Source: an uncultured Clostridia bacterium (GTDB lineage Bacteria; Bacillota; Clostridia; TANB77; CAG-508). Taken from it: a stretch of DNA of 43,169 nt. How positions within the stretch are numbered: the first letter of the stretch is position 1; each line of letters begins with the position of its first letter. The position numbers and the translations under genes are program-made. This document shows, one piece after another, positions 36,395 to 43,169 of the stretch. The notes under the pieces were generated by a model. It was not told where the DNA came from. It was given only the letters and a program-made list of their open reading frames with translations, and ran no database searches. The DNA lies in assembly GCA_944391855.1 (NCBI GenBank), contig CALXVB010000010.1, positions 1 through 43,169 on the forward strand, in the 5' to 3' direction.

Positions 36395-37459
36395 GTGGAA
36401 AAGGAAAAGCAAAAGCTTTCGTTTTTTAGTAAAATTAAAACCAGTGTGCTAGATTTTGATGGATATCAAAATCTAGCAGCTGAAAAAGTAAGTAGTACAA
36501 TTGGATATATTGCTTTAATTATTCTAATATTTAGCATAGTAATATCTATTACATATGTATGTGAATTTTGGTCTACAATAAATAAAGCAAAAGAATATAT
36601 AAATACTGAAATTTCAGAAATTAAATATGAAAATTATGAATTAGATATAACGCCAAATAATGGAGAAGAAACAATTGAAATAAATACTGAAAATGGCGGA
36701 CAACCTGTAGTGATTGTAAATACTAAAGCCGATACGGAAGAAGAAATTAATGAGTGTATTAATAACATAAAATCACAAAAAAATGGAATATTAATTTTAA
36801 AAGATAAAATAATAATAAAAAGTGAGGCTTCTGATGATACAATAGAATACACATATAAACAAATTTCAGAAGAATACAATATAAATAAGATAGATAAGGA
36901 AGAATTAATAAACATATTATCAGGTAGAGAAATGGCAATAGCATTATGCATACTTGCTGCAATCTTAGTATTATATATGTTTATACTATACGTATCTAGT
37001 ATATTAATAGATATATTCTTGCTTTCAATATTAACATATATAGTATCAAGAATTTCTGGTTTAAGGCTAAAATATAGTGCAATATATAACATAGCAACAT
37101 ATTCATTAACTTTACCATTAATATTAAATATTATATATTTTGTTGTAAATAGTTTAACAGGATTTACAATAGAGTATTTCCGAGTAATGTATAATGCAGT
37201 AGCTTCAATATATATAATTACAGCAATATTAATGATAAAATCTGACGTTATAAAAAAACAATATGAACTTAACAAAATAATTGAAGAGCAAGAAAGAGTA
37301 AAAGCAGAATTAAAAAGAAAAGAAGAAGAAAAAAGAGAACAAGAGGAACAAGAAAGAAGAGAAAGAGAAAAAGAAAAGGAAAGAGAAAAAAAGAAAAAAC
37401 AAGAAGAAAAGAAAGATAAAGGAAAAATAGGTAAAGAGCCAGAAGGGGATAATGCTTAA
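36395..37459 (+). CDS. DUF1189-family membrane protein
   Basis: A 354-residue membrane protein with one N-terminal hydrophobic segment (about 36-56), an extracytoplasmic loop (about 57-175), and a cluster of four to five segments (about 180-290). A very Lys/Glu/Arg-rich C-terminal tail (about 295-354) is probably a cytoplasmic helix. This matches DUF1189, whose function is not known. The start is GTG 36395, six bases after AGGAG. It lies between cysS and ftsH; the gap to ftsH is 35 bases. Confidence 0.75.
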   Translation: MEKEKQKLSFFSKIKTSVLDFDGYQNLAAEKVSSTIGYIALIILIFSIVISITYVCEFWSTINKAKEYINTEISEIKYENYELDITPNNGEETIEINTENGGQPVVIVNTKADTEEEINECINNIKSQKNGILILKDKIIIKSEASDDTIEYTYKQISEEYNINKIDKEELINILSGREMAIALCILAAILVLYMFILYVSSILIDIFLLSILTYIVSRISGLRLKYSAIYNIATYSLTLPLILNIIYFVVNSLTGFTIEYFRVMYNAVASIYIITAILMIKSDVIKKQYELNKIIEEQERVKAELKRKEEEKREQEEQERREREKEKEREKKKKQEEKKDKGKIGKEPEGDNA

Positions 37460-37494
37460 AAACAAATAAGCTTAAAGGAAAGGAAAAGTCAAAA

Positions 37495-39297
37495 ATGGAA
37501 GAAAAGCAAAAAAATAATGAACAAAACAAGAAAAAACAATATCTGTTAGCTGGAATTTTAATAGTTTTGGTAATTGCAATAGCATTTGCAGTCTACTTTA
37601 TTACAGCAGATGGAGATAAAGAAGACGAAAAAGAGCTTGCCTATACAGAACTTATTCAAGAACTAAATGATGGAAATGTAGAAAAAATTGAAATGACAGT
37701 TGGAAGTACAACAATTAAAGTAAAACTAAAAAATATAGAAGAGGAAAAGAGGGCAATAGTTCCAAGTACACAGGCATTTACAGAGTTTATACAACAAAAA
37801 GTTGATGAAGGAAATAATGAATTTGAACTTATGCAAAAGCCAACAAATGCATTAGTATCAATAGGAACAACTCTATTTTCACTATTACCAACAATATTAC
37901 TAGTAGTACTTATTATACTATTCTTCAAAATGCAAGGCTTAGGAGATAAAGGTAAAGTATATGATAGTGAAACCACAAAATCAAAAATGACATTCGATGA
38001 CGTAGCTGGCTTAGAAGAAGAAAAACATGAAATGATAGAGATAGTTGACTTCTTAAAGAATCCAGAAAGATTTAACAAAATGGGTGCAAAAATTCCTAGA
38101 GGAGTACTTCTTTGTGGACAACCTGGTACAGGTAAAACATTAATTGCAAAAGCAATAGCAGGAGAAGCAAAAGTACCATTCATATCAATGAGTGGTTCAG
38201 AATTTATTGAAATGTTTGCCGGACTTGGTGCATCAAGAGTAAGAAAACTATTTGAAAAAGCAAAAAAAATATCTCCTTGTATAATATTTATAGATGAAAT
38301 AGACGCGATAGGCTCAAGAAGAAATACAAGTGGTGGTGCAGAATCAGAAAATAACCAAACATTAAACCAATTACTTGTAGAAATGGATGGATTTGATACA
38401 GATGAGACTGTAATAGTTTTAGCTGCAACAAATAGACCAGAAATGTTAGATAAAGCACTTTTAAGACCAGGAAGATTTGACAGAAGAATAACAATAGGAC
38501 TTCCAGACATGAGAGGAAGAGAAGCAATATTAAAAATTCATGCTAAAGAAAAGACATTTGCAGAAGACGTTAATTTAAAAAGTATTGCAGAAGATACAGC
38601 AGGATTTACAGGTGCAGACTTAGCAAATATCTTAAATGAAGCTGCAATAATAGCTACAATCAATGAGCATGAAGCAATTACAAATAAGGATATAGAAGAT
38701 GCAGTAAAGAAAGTTACAGTAGGACTTGAAAAACAAAGTAGAGTAATATCAGAAAAAGATAAAAAACTTACTGCATACCATGAAGCAGGACATGCAATAG
38801 TAAGTAGTAGACTAGAAACACAAAAAGGCGTAAAAGAAGTATCTATCATACCAAGAGGAGTAGCTGGTGGATATACAATGTATAAATCTGATGAAGATAA
38901 ATACTATATATCAAAAACAGAAATGGAAGAAAAAATGATAGCCCTAATGGGTGGTAGAGCAGCAGAAAAAATAGTCTTAAATGATATATCTACAGGTGCA
39001 AGTAATGACATAGAAGTTGCAACAAATATTGCAAAAGACATGATAACAAAATATGGTATGAGCGAAACATTAGGACCAATTTCAATAAATACGGAACAAG
39101 ATCCATACGAGTTACAAATGTTAGGACAAAAATTTGGCGATGCAATAGGTGCAGAAGTAAAAATATTGCTAGACAACGCATATACTACAGCACAAAAATT
39201 AATTAGAGAGAATATGGACAAATTAGACAAAGTAGCAGGTGCATTATTAGAAAGAGAAGTAATCTCTGCAGAAGAATTCCAAGAATTAATAAAATAA
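37495..39297 (+). CDS. ftsH: ATP-dependent zinc metalloprotease FtsH
   Basis: Membrane AAA+ protease degrading membrane and short-lived proteins. Two membrane segments (about 17-35 and 115-135) flank a small external domain. Walker A is GQPGTGKT (about 208-215), Walker B IIFIDEID, the second region of homology GRFDRRITIGLPD, and the zinc site HEAGH (about 428). The pore loop reads MFAGLGA rather than the common MFVGVGA, a mild change. Length 600 is slightly short at the C-terminus but complete. Its stop is followed within five bases by a palindromic element that supplies a terminator. Confidence 0.95.
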   Translation: MEEKQKNNEQNKKKQYLLAGILIVLVIAIAFAVYFITADGDKEDEKELAYTELIQELNDGNVEKIEMTVGSTTIKVKLKNIEEEKRAIVPSTQAFTEFIQQKVDEGNNEFELMQKPTNALVSIGTTLFSLLPTILLVVLIILFFKMQGLGDKGKVYDSETTKSKMTFDDVAGLEEEKHEMIEIVDFLKNPERFNKMGAKIPRGVLLCGQPGTGKTLIAKAIAGEAKVPFISMSGSEFIEMFAGLGASRVRKLFEKAKKISPCIIFIDEIDAIGSRRNTSGGAESENNQTLNQLLVEMDGFDTDETVIVLAATNRPEMLDKALLRPGRFDRRITIGLPDMRGREAILKIHAKEKTFAEDVNLKSIAEDTAGFTGADLANILNEAAIIATINEHEAITNKDIEDAVKKVTVGLEKQSRVISEKDKKLTAYHEAGHAIVSSRLETQKGVKEVSIIPRGVAGGYTMYKSDEDKYYISKTEMEEKMIALMGGRAAEKIVLNDISTGASNDIEVATNIAKDMITKYGMSETLGPISINTEQDPYELQMLGQKFGDAIGAEVKILLDNAYTTAQKLIRENMDKLDKVAGALLEREVISAEEFQELIK

Positions 39298-39301
39298 AAA
39301 G

Positions 39302-39341
39302 AAAATGGAACGAGGGGACACACAATTCGTTCCATTTTATG
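39302..39341 (+). terminator. ftsH terminator made by the left arm of element E
   Basis: AAAATGGAACGA (39302-39313) pairs with TCGTTCCATTTT (39327-39338), a perfect 12-bp stem with T's at its end, right after the ftsH stop. Confidence 0.7.
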
Positions 39342-39424
39342 TTATTTGCTTAATAAGTGAAATATTGCTATGTTCTGCCTTACTGTTTTCAAAAATGGAA
39401 CGAATTGTGTGTCCCCTCGTTCCA
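39306..39424. repeat. Palindromic insertion element E between ftsH and the RluA gene
   Basis: Two 33-bp arms, 39306-39338 and 39392-39424, are perfect reverse complements around a 53-base centre. Each arm is itself a hairpin (GGAACGA paired with TCGTTCC) with GGGGACACACAAT in its loop. The right arm forms the last codons of the minus-strand RluA gene. The GGGGAC core resembles that of element D. Confidence 0.88.
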
Positions 39425-40264
39425 AAGCTTAATTTCTCGTCCATTTAAGTACTTTAAGGTTCCAGCATCTGTTACAAAATTAAATTTTAAAATATAGCTA
39501 CAAAGTTGTTGAGATTTATATCCAAAACGTTTATTAACTTCATTTATACCATATTTTCCATCTCCTATTATAGGAAGTCCTATATTTGCTAAATGAGCTC
39601 TAATTTGGTGAGTTTTGCCAGTATGTAGTTCAATATCTAAAATACTGTAATTTTCTTTTCCATTTCTTTCTAATAACGTATATGAAGTTTGAATTTCTAC
39701 ATAACCTGTTTTAGGAGTATCTGAAATATATACCATAGCTTTTTTATTATCTTTAAACAAATATGCTGTTAGTTCTTCATGTTTATTTTTAGGAATTCCA
39801 TATACTTTAGCTAAATAGTGTTTTTCAATTTCTTTATTCTTAAATTTATTCAATAATATTTTTAAAGCTTCCTCGTTTTTTGCAAATAAAAGTAAGCCGG
39901 TTGTATTTCTATCCAACCTATGGCATGGTGATATATATGAATATTCTTTTTCTAATATACTAGTTACAGAGTCTTTTCCAACTACTTCAATATTATCTGG
40001 CTTATTAATAATTAAAATATTTTCATCTTCATAAATTTTTTCCAAATTTAAATTCTTAAAAAGCAATTCATCAATAATATATACAGTAATATTATCTCCA
40101 AAATGAACTATAGTATCTTCATTTATTTTTATATCATTAATTCTAATATCTTTCTTCCTAAATGCTTTGTATAAAGTGTTTTTAGTAAGTCCACTGAAAT
40201 TAAAATATAGGAAATCACTTATTTTTTTATTATCAAATTTTTTATCTACAATTAATTTTTGCAT
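39389..40264 (-). CDS. RluA-family pseudouridine synthase
   Basis: Converts specific uridines in rRNA or tRNA to pseudouridine. An N-terminal S4-like RNA-binding domain (about 12-70) precedes the catalytic domain with HRLDRNTTGLLLFAKN (about 117-132), whose Asp is the catalytic residue, and the later LHTGKTHQIRAHL. Length 291 is typical for RluC/RluD-like members; the exact target is not known. The last eleven residues, WNEGTHNSFHF, and the stop are encoded by the right arm of element E, so the original C-terminus was replaced. Start ATG 40264 follows a TAGGAG ribosome site. Confidence 0.92.
   Translation of the reverse strand: MQKLIVDKKFDNKKISDFLYFNFSGLTKNTLYKAFRKKDIRINDIKINEDTIVHFGDNITVYIIDELLFKNLNLEKIYEDENILIINKPDNIEVVGKDSVTSILEKEYSYISPCHRLDRNTTGLLLFAKNEEALKILLNKFKNKEIEKHYLAKVYGIPKNKHEELTAYLFKDNKKAMVYISDTPKTGYVEIQTSYTLLERNGKENYSILDIELHTGKTHQIRAHLANIGLPIIGDGKYGINEVNKRFGYKSQQLCSYILKFNFVTDAGTLKYLNGREIKLWNEGTHNSFHF
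39391..39424 (-). terminator. RluA gene terminator made by the right arm of element E
   Basis: On the minus strand GGAACGA pairs with TCGTTCC and is followed by ATTTTTGA. The stem overlaps the final codons and the stop codon follows the T run. Confidence 0.65.
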
Positions 40265-40294
40265 ATCATATAACTCCTATTAAAGATATGCAAT

Positions 40295-40303
40295 ATTATA
40301 TCA
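40295..40303 (-). promoter_or_regulatory. Extended -10 promoter of the RluA gene
   Basis: On the minus strand TGATATAAT lies about 30 bases before the start codon at 40264. No convincing -35 is present, and it sits right after the terminator of the upstream holin-like gene. Confidence 0.45.
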
Positions 40304-40312
40304 TAAAATAAT

Positions 40313-40356
40313 ATAAAATAAAAATGCCACCTGAGGAAAATCCTCAAACGGCATTA
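40313..40356 (-). terminator. Terminator of the holin-like gene
   Basis: On the minus strand AATGCC (with inner TGAGG) pairs with GGCATT (with inner CCTCA) around a short loop, using 40324-40329, 40333-40337, 40343-40347 and 40351-40356, followed by a T-rich run. Confidence 0.75.
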
Positions 40357-40359
40357 CTT

Positions 40360-40725
40360 TTAGTTTTCTCCTGGTAAGAAATAGTCAACAACTCCATAAA
40401 CTAAAGCACCTACTATTGCTGCCATCCAAGAAATTGTATATCCTGAAACAAAGTATTGAGTTACATATAATACTACTGCTGCTAAAACAAAACCTACAAA
40501 ACCTTTACCAAAGGCACTAGCATGAAGACCAGTAAATCTTGCAAGTAAGTAATCTATTACAGTAAGAACTACTGCACCTGCTGCTAAAGCCCAAATATTA
40601 CTAATTTGAAAACCAGGTGTAAAGAATGCAGTTATACCAAGAACTATTGCAGCTGTTATTAATCGTCCAATAATTTGCCACACTGTAGAAGTATTGCTTC
40701 TAGTTTGAGCCTCATTATTTTCCAT
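40360..40725 (-). CDS. Phage-holin-family-like small membrane protein (four TM)
   Basis: A 121-residue protein with four hydrophobic segments (about 17-35, 42-62, 70-90, 95-115) and a GFVGFVLAAVVLYVTQYFVSGY centre, the pattern of the chromosomal phage_holin_4_2-like family (PF04020). Despite the name such genes are common in chromosomes without prophage, and no phage genes lie here. A strong AAGGAGG precedes ATG 40725. It is followed by its own terminator. Function unknown. Confidence 0.75.
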   Translation of the reverse strand: MENNEAQTRSNTSTVWQIIGRLITAAIVLGITAFFTPGFQISNIWALAAGAVVLTVIDYLLARFTGLHASAFGKGFVGFVLAAVVLYVTQYFVSGYTISWMAAIVGALVYGVVDYFLPGEN

Positions 40726-40740
40726 AGTAAAAACCTCCTT

Positions 40741-40760
40741 AAATCTATTTAAATAGATTT
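40741..40760. repeat. 20-bp perfect palindrome before the holin-like gene
   Basis: AAATCTATTT is followed immediately by its reverse complement AAATAGATTT, directly upstream of the AAGGAGG of the minus-strand gene. It could be an operator or an mRNA hairpin near the ribosome site. Confidence 0.6.
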
Positions 40761-40893
40761 AATATCAAGGATTATTTTTTGTTAAAGAGAGATAAAAAAC
40801 AAAAAAGAAAGTTTCAAATATATAAATTAAATTCTAAAAACTTCAAAAAAGTTTCAAAAACATAAAATAGGCAAAAAATAATCCTTGATATTA
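40760..40893. repeat. 22-bp inverted repeat in the divergent intergenic region
   Basis: The 22 bases 40760-40781 and 40872-40893 are perfect reverse complements (TAATATCAAGG at their outer ends) around 90 bases. Inside, AAAGTTTCAAA occurs twice, exactly 40 bases apart (40808-40818 and 40848-40858). The region 40726-41028 holds no gene; it must contain the promoters of the two divergent genes, but I could not fix them with confidence. Confidence 0.7.
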
Positions 40894-41028
40894 CTTTTAT
40901 TATTCGCTGAAAAAAATATTTTATTCAAAAGATTAATATAAATATGAAAAATATAAAAACTAGATTGAATAATAACTAAAAAAATGTAAAGAATATAAAT
41001 ATAAAAATTAAAAAATAAAGGAAAAAGT

Positions 41029-41709
41029 ATGTTAATAATATTTATTAGATCAATTTTACTTTACATAATTGTGTTAGTCGTTATGAGATTAATGGGAAAA
41101 AGAGAAATAGGTCAATTACAACCATTTGAGCTTGCTATCTCAATAATGATAGCAGACTTAGCATCTACTCCAATGGCAGATACAGGAATTCCAATAACTA
41201 ATGGAATTATTCCAATTTTAGCACTTTTAGTTATGCATTTAATTATTTCAATACTTAATATTAAAAGTATAAAAGCAAGAGAAATTTTATGTGGCAAGCC
41301 GTCAATATTAATATATAGGGGAAAAATAAATGAGAAAAATCTAAAAAAAGAAAGATTTACAATAAATGAATTAGAAGAAAGATTAAGAGGAAATAATGTT
41401 GTAAACATTGGAGACGTAGAGTATGCAATATTGGAAACTAGTGGACAAATTACCGTAATTCAAAAACCAAATAAAAGAAACACAATACCGGAAGATTTTG
41501 GAATAGAGCCAGAATATGAAGGAATAGCTTATGATTTGGTTTTAGATGGTAAAGTAATGTATGAAAACTTGAAAGTATTAAATAAAGATTATGGATGGCT
41601 AAAAAAGCAAGTAGAAAAATTTGGAATATTACCAGAACAAGCTTTACTCGTTACCATTGATGGAAAAGGTAATTTCTTCTGCCAAGAGAATAGTGAAAAA
41701 AAGAAATAA
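41029..41709 (+). CDS. DUF421 (YetF-family) membrane protein
   Basis: A 226-residue protein with three N-terminal membrane segments (about 1-80) and a cytoplasmic domain. The family signatures MRLMGKREIGQLQPFELAISIMIADLAS (seen around residues 19-46) and INELEERLRGNNVVNIGDVEYAILETSGQ-type text around 107-140 are clear. Bacillus YetF and relatives are linked to spore or membrane functions; the role is unproven. It is divergent from the holin-like gene and is followed by the DUF4363 gene, a pairing common in Clostridia. Confidence 0.88.
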   Translation: MLIIFIRSILLYIIVLVVMRLMGKREIGQLQPFELAISIMIADLASTPMADTGIPITNGIIPILALLVMHLIISILNIKSIKAREILCGKPSILIYRGKINEKNLKKERFTINELEERLRGNNVVNIGDVEYAILETSGQITVIQKPNKRNTIPEDFGIEPEYEGIAYDLVLDGKVMYENLKVLNKDYGWLKKQVEKFGILPEQALLVTIDGKGNFFCQENSEKKK

Positions 41710-41761
41710 GGTAGATATAAAGTAGATATAAAGGAAAATAAAGATAAGAGAGGAATAATAC

Positions 41762-42217
41762 ATGAAAAAAGAACTAATTATTTGTTTATTAATAATTACT
41801 TTGATAATAATAACAAATATAATTACTCAAAACTATACACAAAGCTGTATAAGTAAAATGAATGAAAGAATAGATATAATATCACAAGTAGTTTATGAAA
41901 AATTAAATTTAAAACAGAATCAGGAAGAAATAGAAAATAATAATGAAAAAAAAGCAGTAGGAAGTGAAAAGATAGAGAAAAGTACAATACAAGGAGAAAT
42001 TGATAATTTAGAAAGTACATGGAATGAATTTCAAGAGAAACTTGCATATTATATAGAGCATGATGAACTTGAAAAGGTGGAAACACAAATTTATGCAATT
42101 AAAGGATTTTGTGAAATAGAAAAGTATGATGAGATATTGCCGGAAGCGGAAAAGTGTAGTTTTATTCTAAAGCATATAGGAGAAAAGACAAAGCTTTCTG
42201 TGAAAAATATATTTTAA
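41762..42217 (+). CDS. DUF4363-family protein
   Basis: A 151-residue protein with an N-terminal membrane anchor (about 3-24) and a long helical, charged part outside. The pattern STWNEFQEKLAYYIEHDELEKVE fits the DUF4363 family, which accompanies DUF421 genes in Clostridia. Function unknown. Shine-Dalgarno AAGAGAGG; 52 bases after the DUF421 gene, likely co-transcribed. Confidence 0.75.
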   Translation: MKKELIICLLIITLIIITNIITQNYTQSCISKMNERIDIISQVVYEKLNLKQNQEEIENNNEKKAVGSEKIEKSTIQGEIDNLESTWNEFQEKLAYYIEHDELEKVETQIYAIKGFCEIEKYDEILPEAEKCSFILKHIGEKTKLSVKNIF

Positions 42218-42353
42218 ACGATAAGAAGAAAAATAAATGACAAGCGATTAATATGCTATGTAGGACAAAATTGAACACCATATTTTTATATATGAAAATA
42301 TTACAATAATGTTACAAAAATATTAAAAATGTATTACATTACGCTAAAAGCAA

Positions 42354-42382
42354 TTGAAAAATATATACAAATAGTATATAAT
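42354..42382 (+). promoter_or_regulatory. Promoter in front of the leader frame and prepilin-like gene
   Basis: TTGAAA (42354-42359), 17-bp spacer, TATAAT (42377-42382): a strong housekeeping promoter, about 86 bases before the GTG at 42468. The segment 42218-42353 holds only AT-rich sequence. Confidence 0.75.
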
Positions 42383-42515
42383 AAAAACATACTATATGAA
42401 ATGATAAAACTAGTTAGAACAAATAAAAAAACAAGAAAAAGAAAAGATATACGAAAGGAAAATAAAAGTGAAGAACAATAGAAGAACAATAAAACACCAA
42501 ACACTTGAAACTGTA

Positions 42516-42529
42516 AGAGAGAGAGAGAG
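42516..42529 (+). repeat. (AG)7 dinucleotide tract
   Basis: Seven uninterrupted AG units. Tract lengths of 6 or 9 units would put the leader frame fully open; 7 and 8 do not. Such tracts are prone to slippage during replication. Confidence 0.95.
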
Positions 42530-42597
42530 CTATATTCTAATGAAATAAGCTTTATTAATTATGCAAAAAAATTAAATAATAAAATAGATAATATAAA

Positions 42598-42639
42598 GGC
42601 AGATTGTATGTCAAAGAAGGCATATGATCTGTCTTTTTT
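42598..42639 (+). terminator. Terminator-like hairpin inside the leader frame
   Basis: GGCAGATTGTATG (42598-42610) pairs along its full length with CATATGATCTGTC (42621-42633), including three G-U pairs, and six T's follow. It lies upstream of the prepilin-like gene and within the extended leader frame. Confidence 0.65.
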
Positions 42640-42714
42640 GCGTACAAAGATGAAAGTATAACAATTTAGATATTAATTTTAAATATATATAAATAAAAAA
42701 GCAAGGAGGATAAA

Positions 42715-43169
42715 ATGAAAGAAGAAAAAAAGAAAAGAAAAATTAAAGAAACAAGAGAAAAAGGTATAACGTTAATAGCATTGGTAATAACAATAGTGAT
42801 ATTAATCATCTTGGCAACAGTATCAATAAATGTTGTACTAGGAGAAGGAGGCTTAATAGATAGAGCGAAGCAAGCAAAAGATTTAACAGAGCAAGCAGCA
42901 TTAGAAGAGCAACAAGGATTAAATAGCTTAATGAGCGAATTTACTAATATAATGGCAGAAGATCAAAATCCACCAGAAGAAAAAAGTGAAGTGGAACAGG
43001 CAATAGAGAATAAGACAAAATATATAGATACAACGCCAATAACAGATGATTTAAATAATACAGTATATATTCCAGGAGGATTCCATCTAGCAACAGATAG
43101 TGGAACAAAGGTAGAGGAAGGTATTGTGATTGAGGATGATAACGGTAACCAATTTGTGTGGATACCAAC
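42715..43169 (+). CDS. Prepilin-type protein, 5' part (runs off the window)
   Basis: The first 151 residues of a larger protein. A basic start (MKEEKKKRKIKETREKG) leads into ITLIALVITIVILIILATVS, a type IV prepilin-like N-terminal methylation motif: Gly at the cleavage site, then a hydrophobic helix, although the usual Phe and Glu5 of the mature pilin are replaced (I-T-L-I-A). A coiled segment with AKDLTEQAALEEQQGL follows, then VYIPGGFHLATD and IVIEDDNGNQFVWIP, resembling the start of a formylglycine-generating-enzyme-like (SUMF1) domain. Shine-Dalgarno AAGGAGG precedes ATG 42715. Likely a surface protein; the rest is outside the window. Confidence 0.8.
   Translation, partial: MKEEKKKRKIKETREKGITLIALVITIVILIILATVSINVVLGEGGLIDRAKQAKDLTEQAALEEQQGLNSLMSEFTNIMAEDQNPPEEKSEVEQAIENKTKYIDTTPITDDLNNTVYIPGGFHLATDSGTKVEEGIVIEDDNGNQFVWIP

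Larger units (their letters stand above)
42468..42661 (+). pseudogene. Short leader gene broken or phase-shifted at an AG tract
   Basis: A Shine-Dalgarno AAAGGA (42454-42459) is followed 8 bases later by GTG 42468. As written, the frame ends after 26 codons (TAA 42546-42548). Removing one AG unit from the (AG)7 tract at 42516-42529 joins it to a frame that stays open to TAA 42659-42661, giving 63-64 residues with a Lys/Asn-rich, plausible protein text (LYSNEISFINYAKKLNNKID, then MSKKAYDLSFLRTKMKV near the end). The downstream frame has no start codon of its own near the tract, and a stop lies at 42506. Not recognised. It may be a phase-variable gene, a decayed gene or a sequencing error. Confidence 0.5.

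Noticed and set aside
40360-40725. Prophage remnant because of the holin-like protein
   Set aside because: No other phage gene is nearby and this family is common as an ordinary chromosomal gene.

Overview
The window is AT-rich DNA from a low-GC Gram-positive bacterium, most likely an anaerobic, spore-forming member of the Clostridia. The signs are SpoIIP, a T-box leader on thrS, a YlbF-family gene, an encoded tRNA CCA end, a tmRNA tag ending in AYAA, strong AGGAGG ribosome binding sites, and clean TTGACA-17-TATAAT promoters. No species can be named. Almost all of the window is chromosomal housekeeping sequence; no prophage, integrase, CRISPR array or restriction system is visible.

Layout. 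1-560 holds tRNA-Glu and tmRNA on the minus strand. 787-3366 carries a GT4 glycosyltransferase, a YlbF protein and a diverged membrane metallopeptidase. 3672-9640 is the recJ-rel-MBL hydrolase-hisS block typical of Firmicutes, without the often associated apt and dtd genes. 9808-17621 holds spoIIP, pgi, a large secreted papain-like protease with a sortase-type tail, and thrS under a T-box. 17778-21120 holds an alarmone synthetase with atypical codon use and a 780-residue orphan. 21272-27964 carries recN (with a probable LexA box), lysS, a MazF-like protein, a site-2 protease, tsaD, a phosphoesterase and a small membrane protein. 28106-32130 is tig-clpP-clpX plus a DUF308 protein. 32326-39297 is PBP1a, cysS, a DUF1189 protein and ftsH. 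39389-40725 on the minus strand is an RluA-type enzyme and a holin-like membrane protein. 41029-42217 is a DUF421/DUF4363 pair. The last 950 bases hold a short leader reading frame interrupted at an AG dinucleotide tract, then the start of a prepilin-like gene that runs off the window.

Themes. Protein quality control (trigger factor, ClpP, ClpX, FtsH, tmRNA), translation (hisS, thrS, lysS, cysS, tsaD, pseudouridine synthase) and stringent response (a long Rel plus a second synthetase) dominate. Scattered between genes are several palindromic or inverted-repeat elements sharing a GGGAC-type core (near 2080, 3513, 7585, 15557 and 39306). They look like non-autonomous REP/MITE-type insertions; one supplies the end of a coding sequence and the terminators of two convergent genes.

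Most interesting point. At 42354-42720 a good promoter and ribosome binding site precede a 64-codon frame that is open only if one AG unit of an (AG)7 tract is removed. A terminator-like hairpin lies inside that frame, just before the prepilin-like gene. This could be a phase-variable, translation-coupled attenuator, but that is inference from one sequence.
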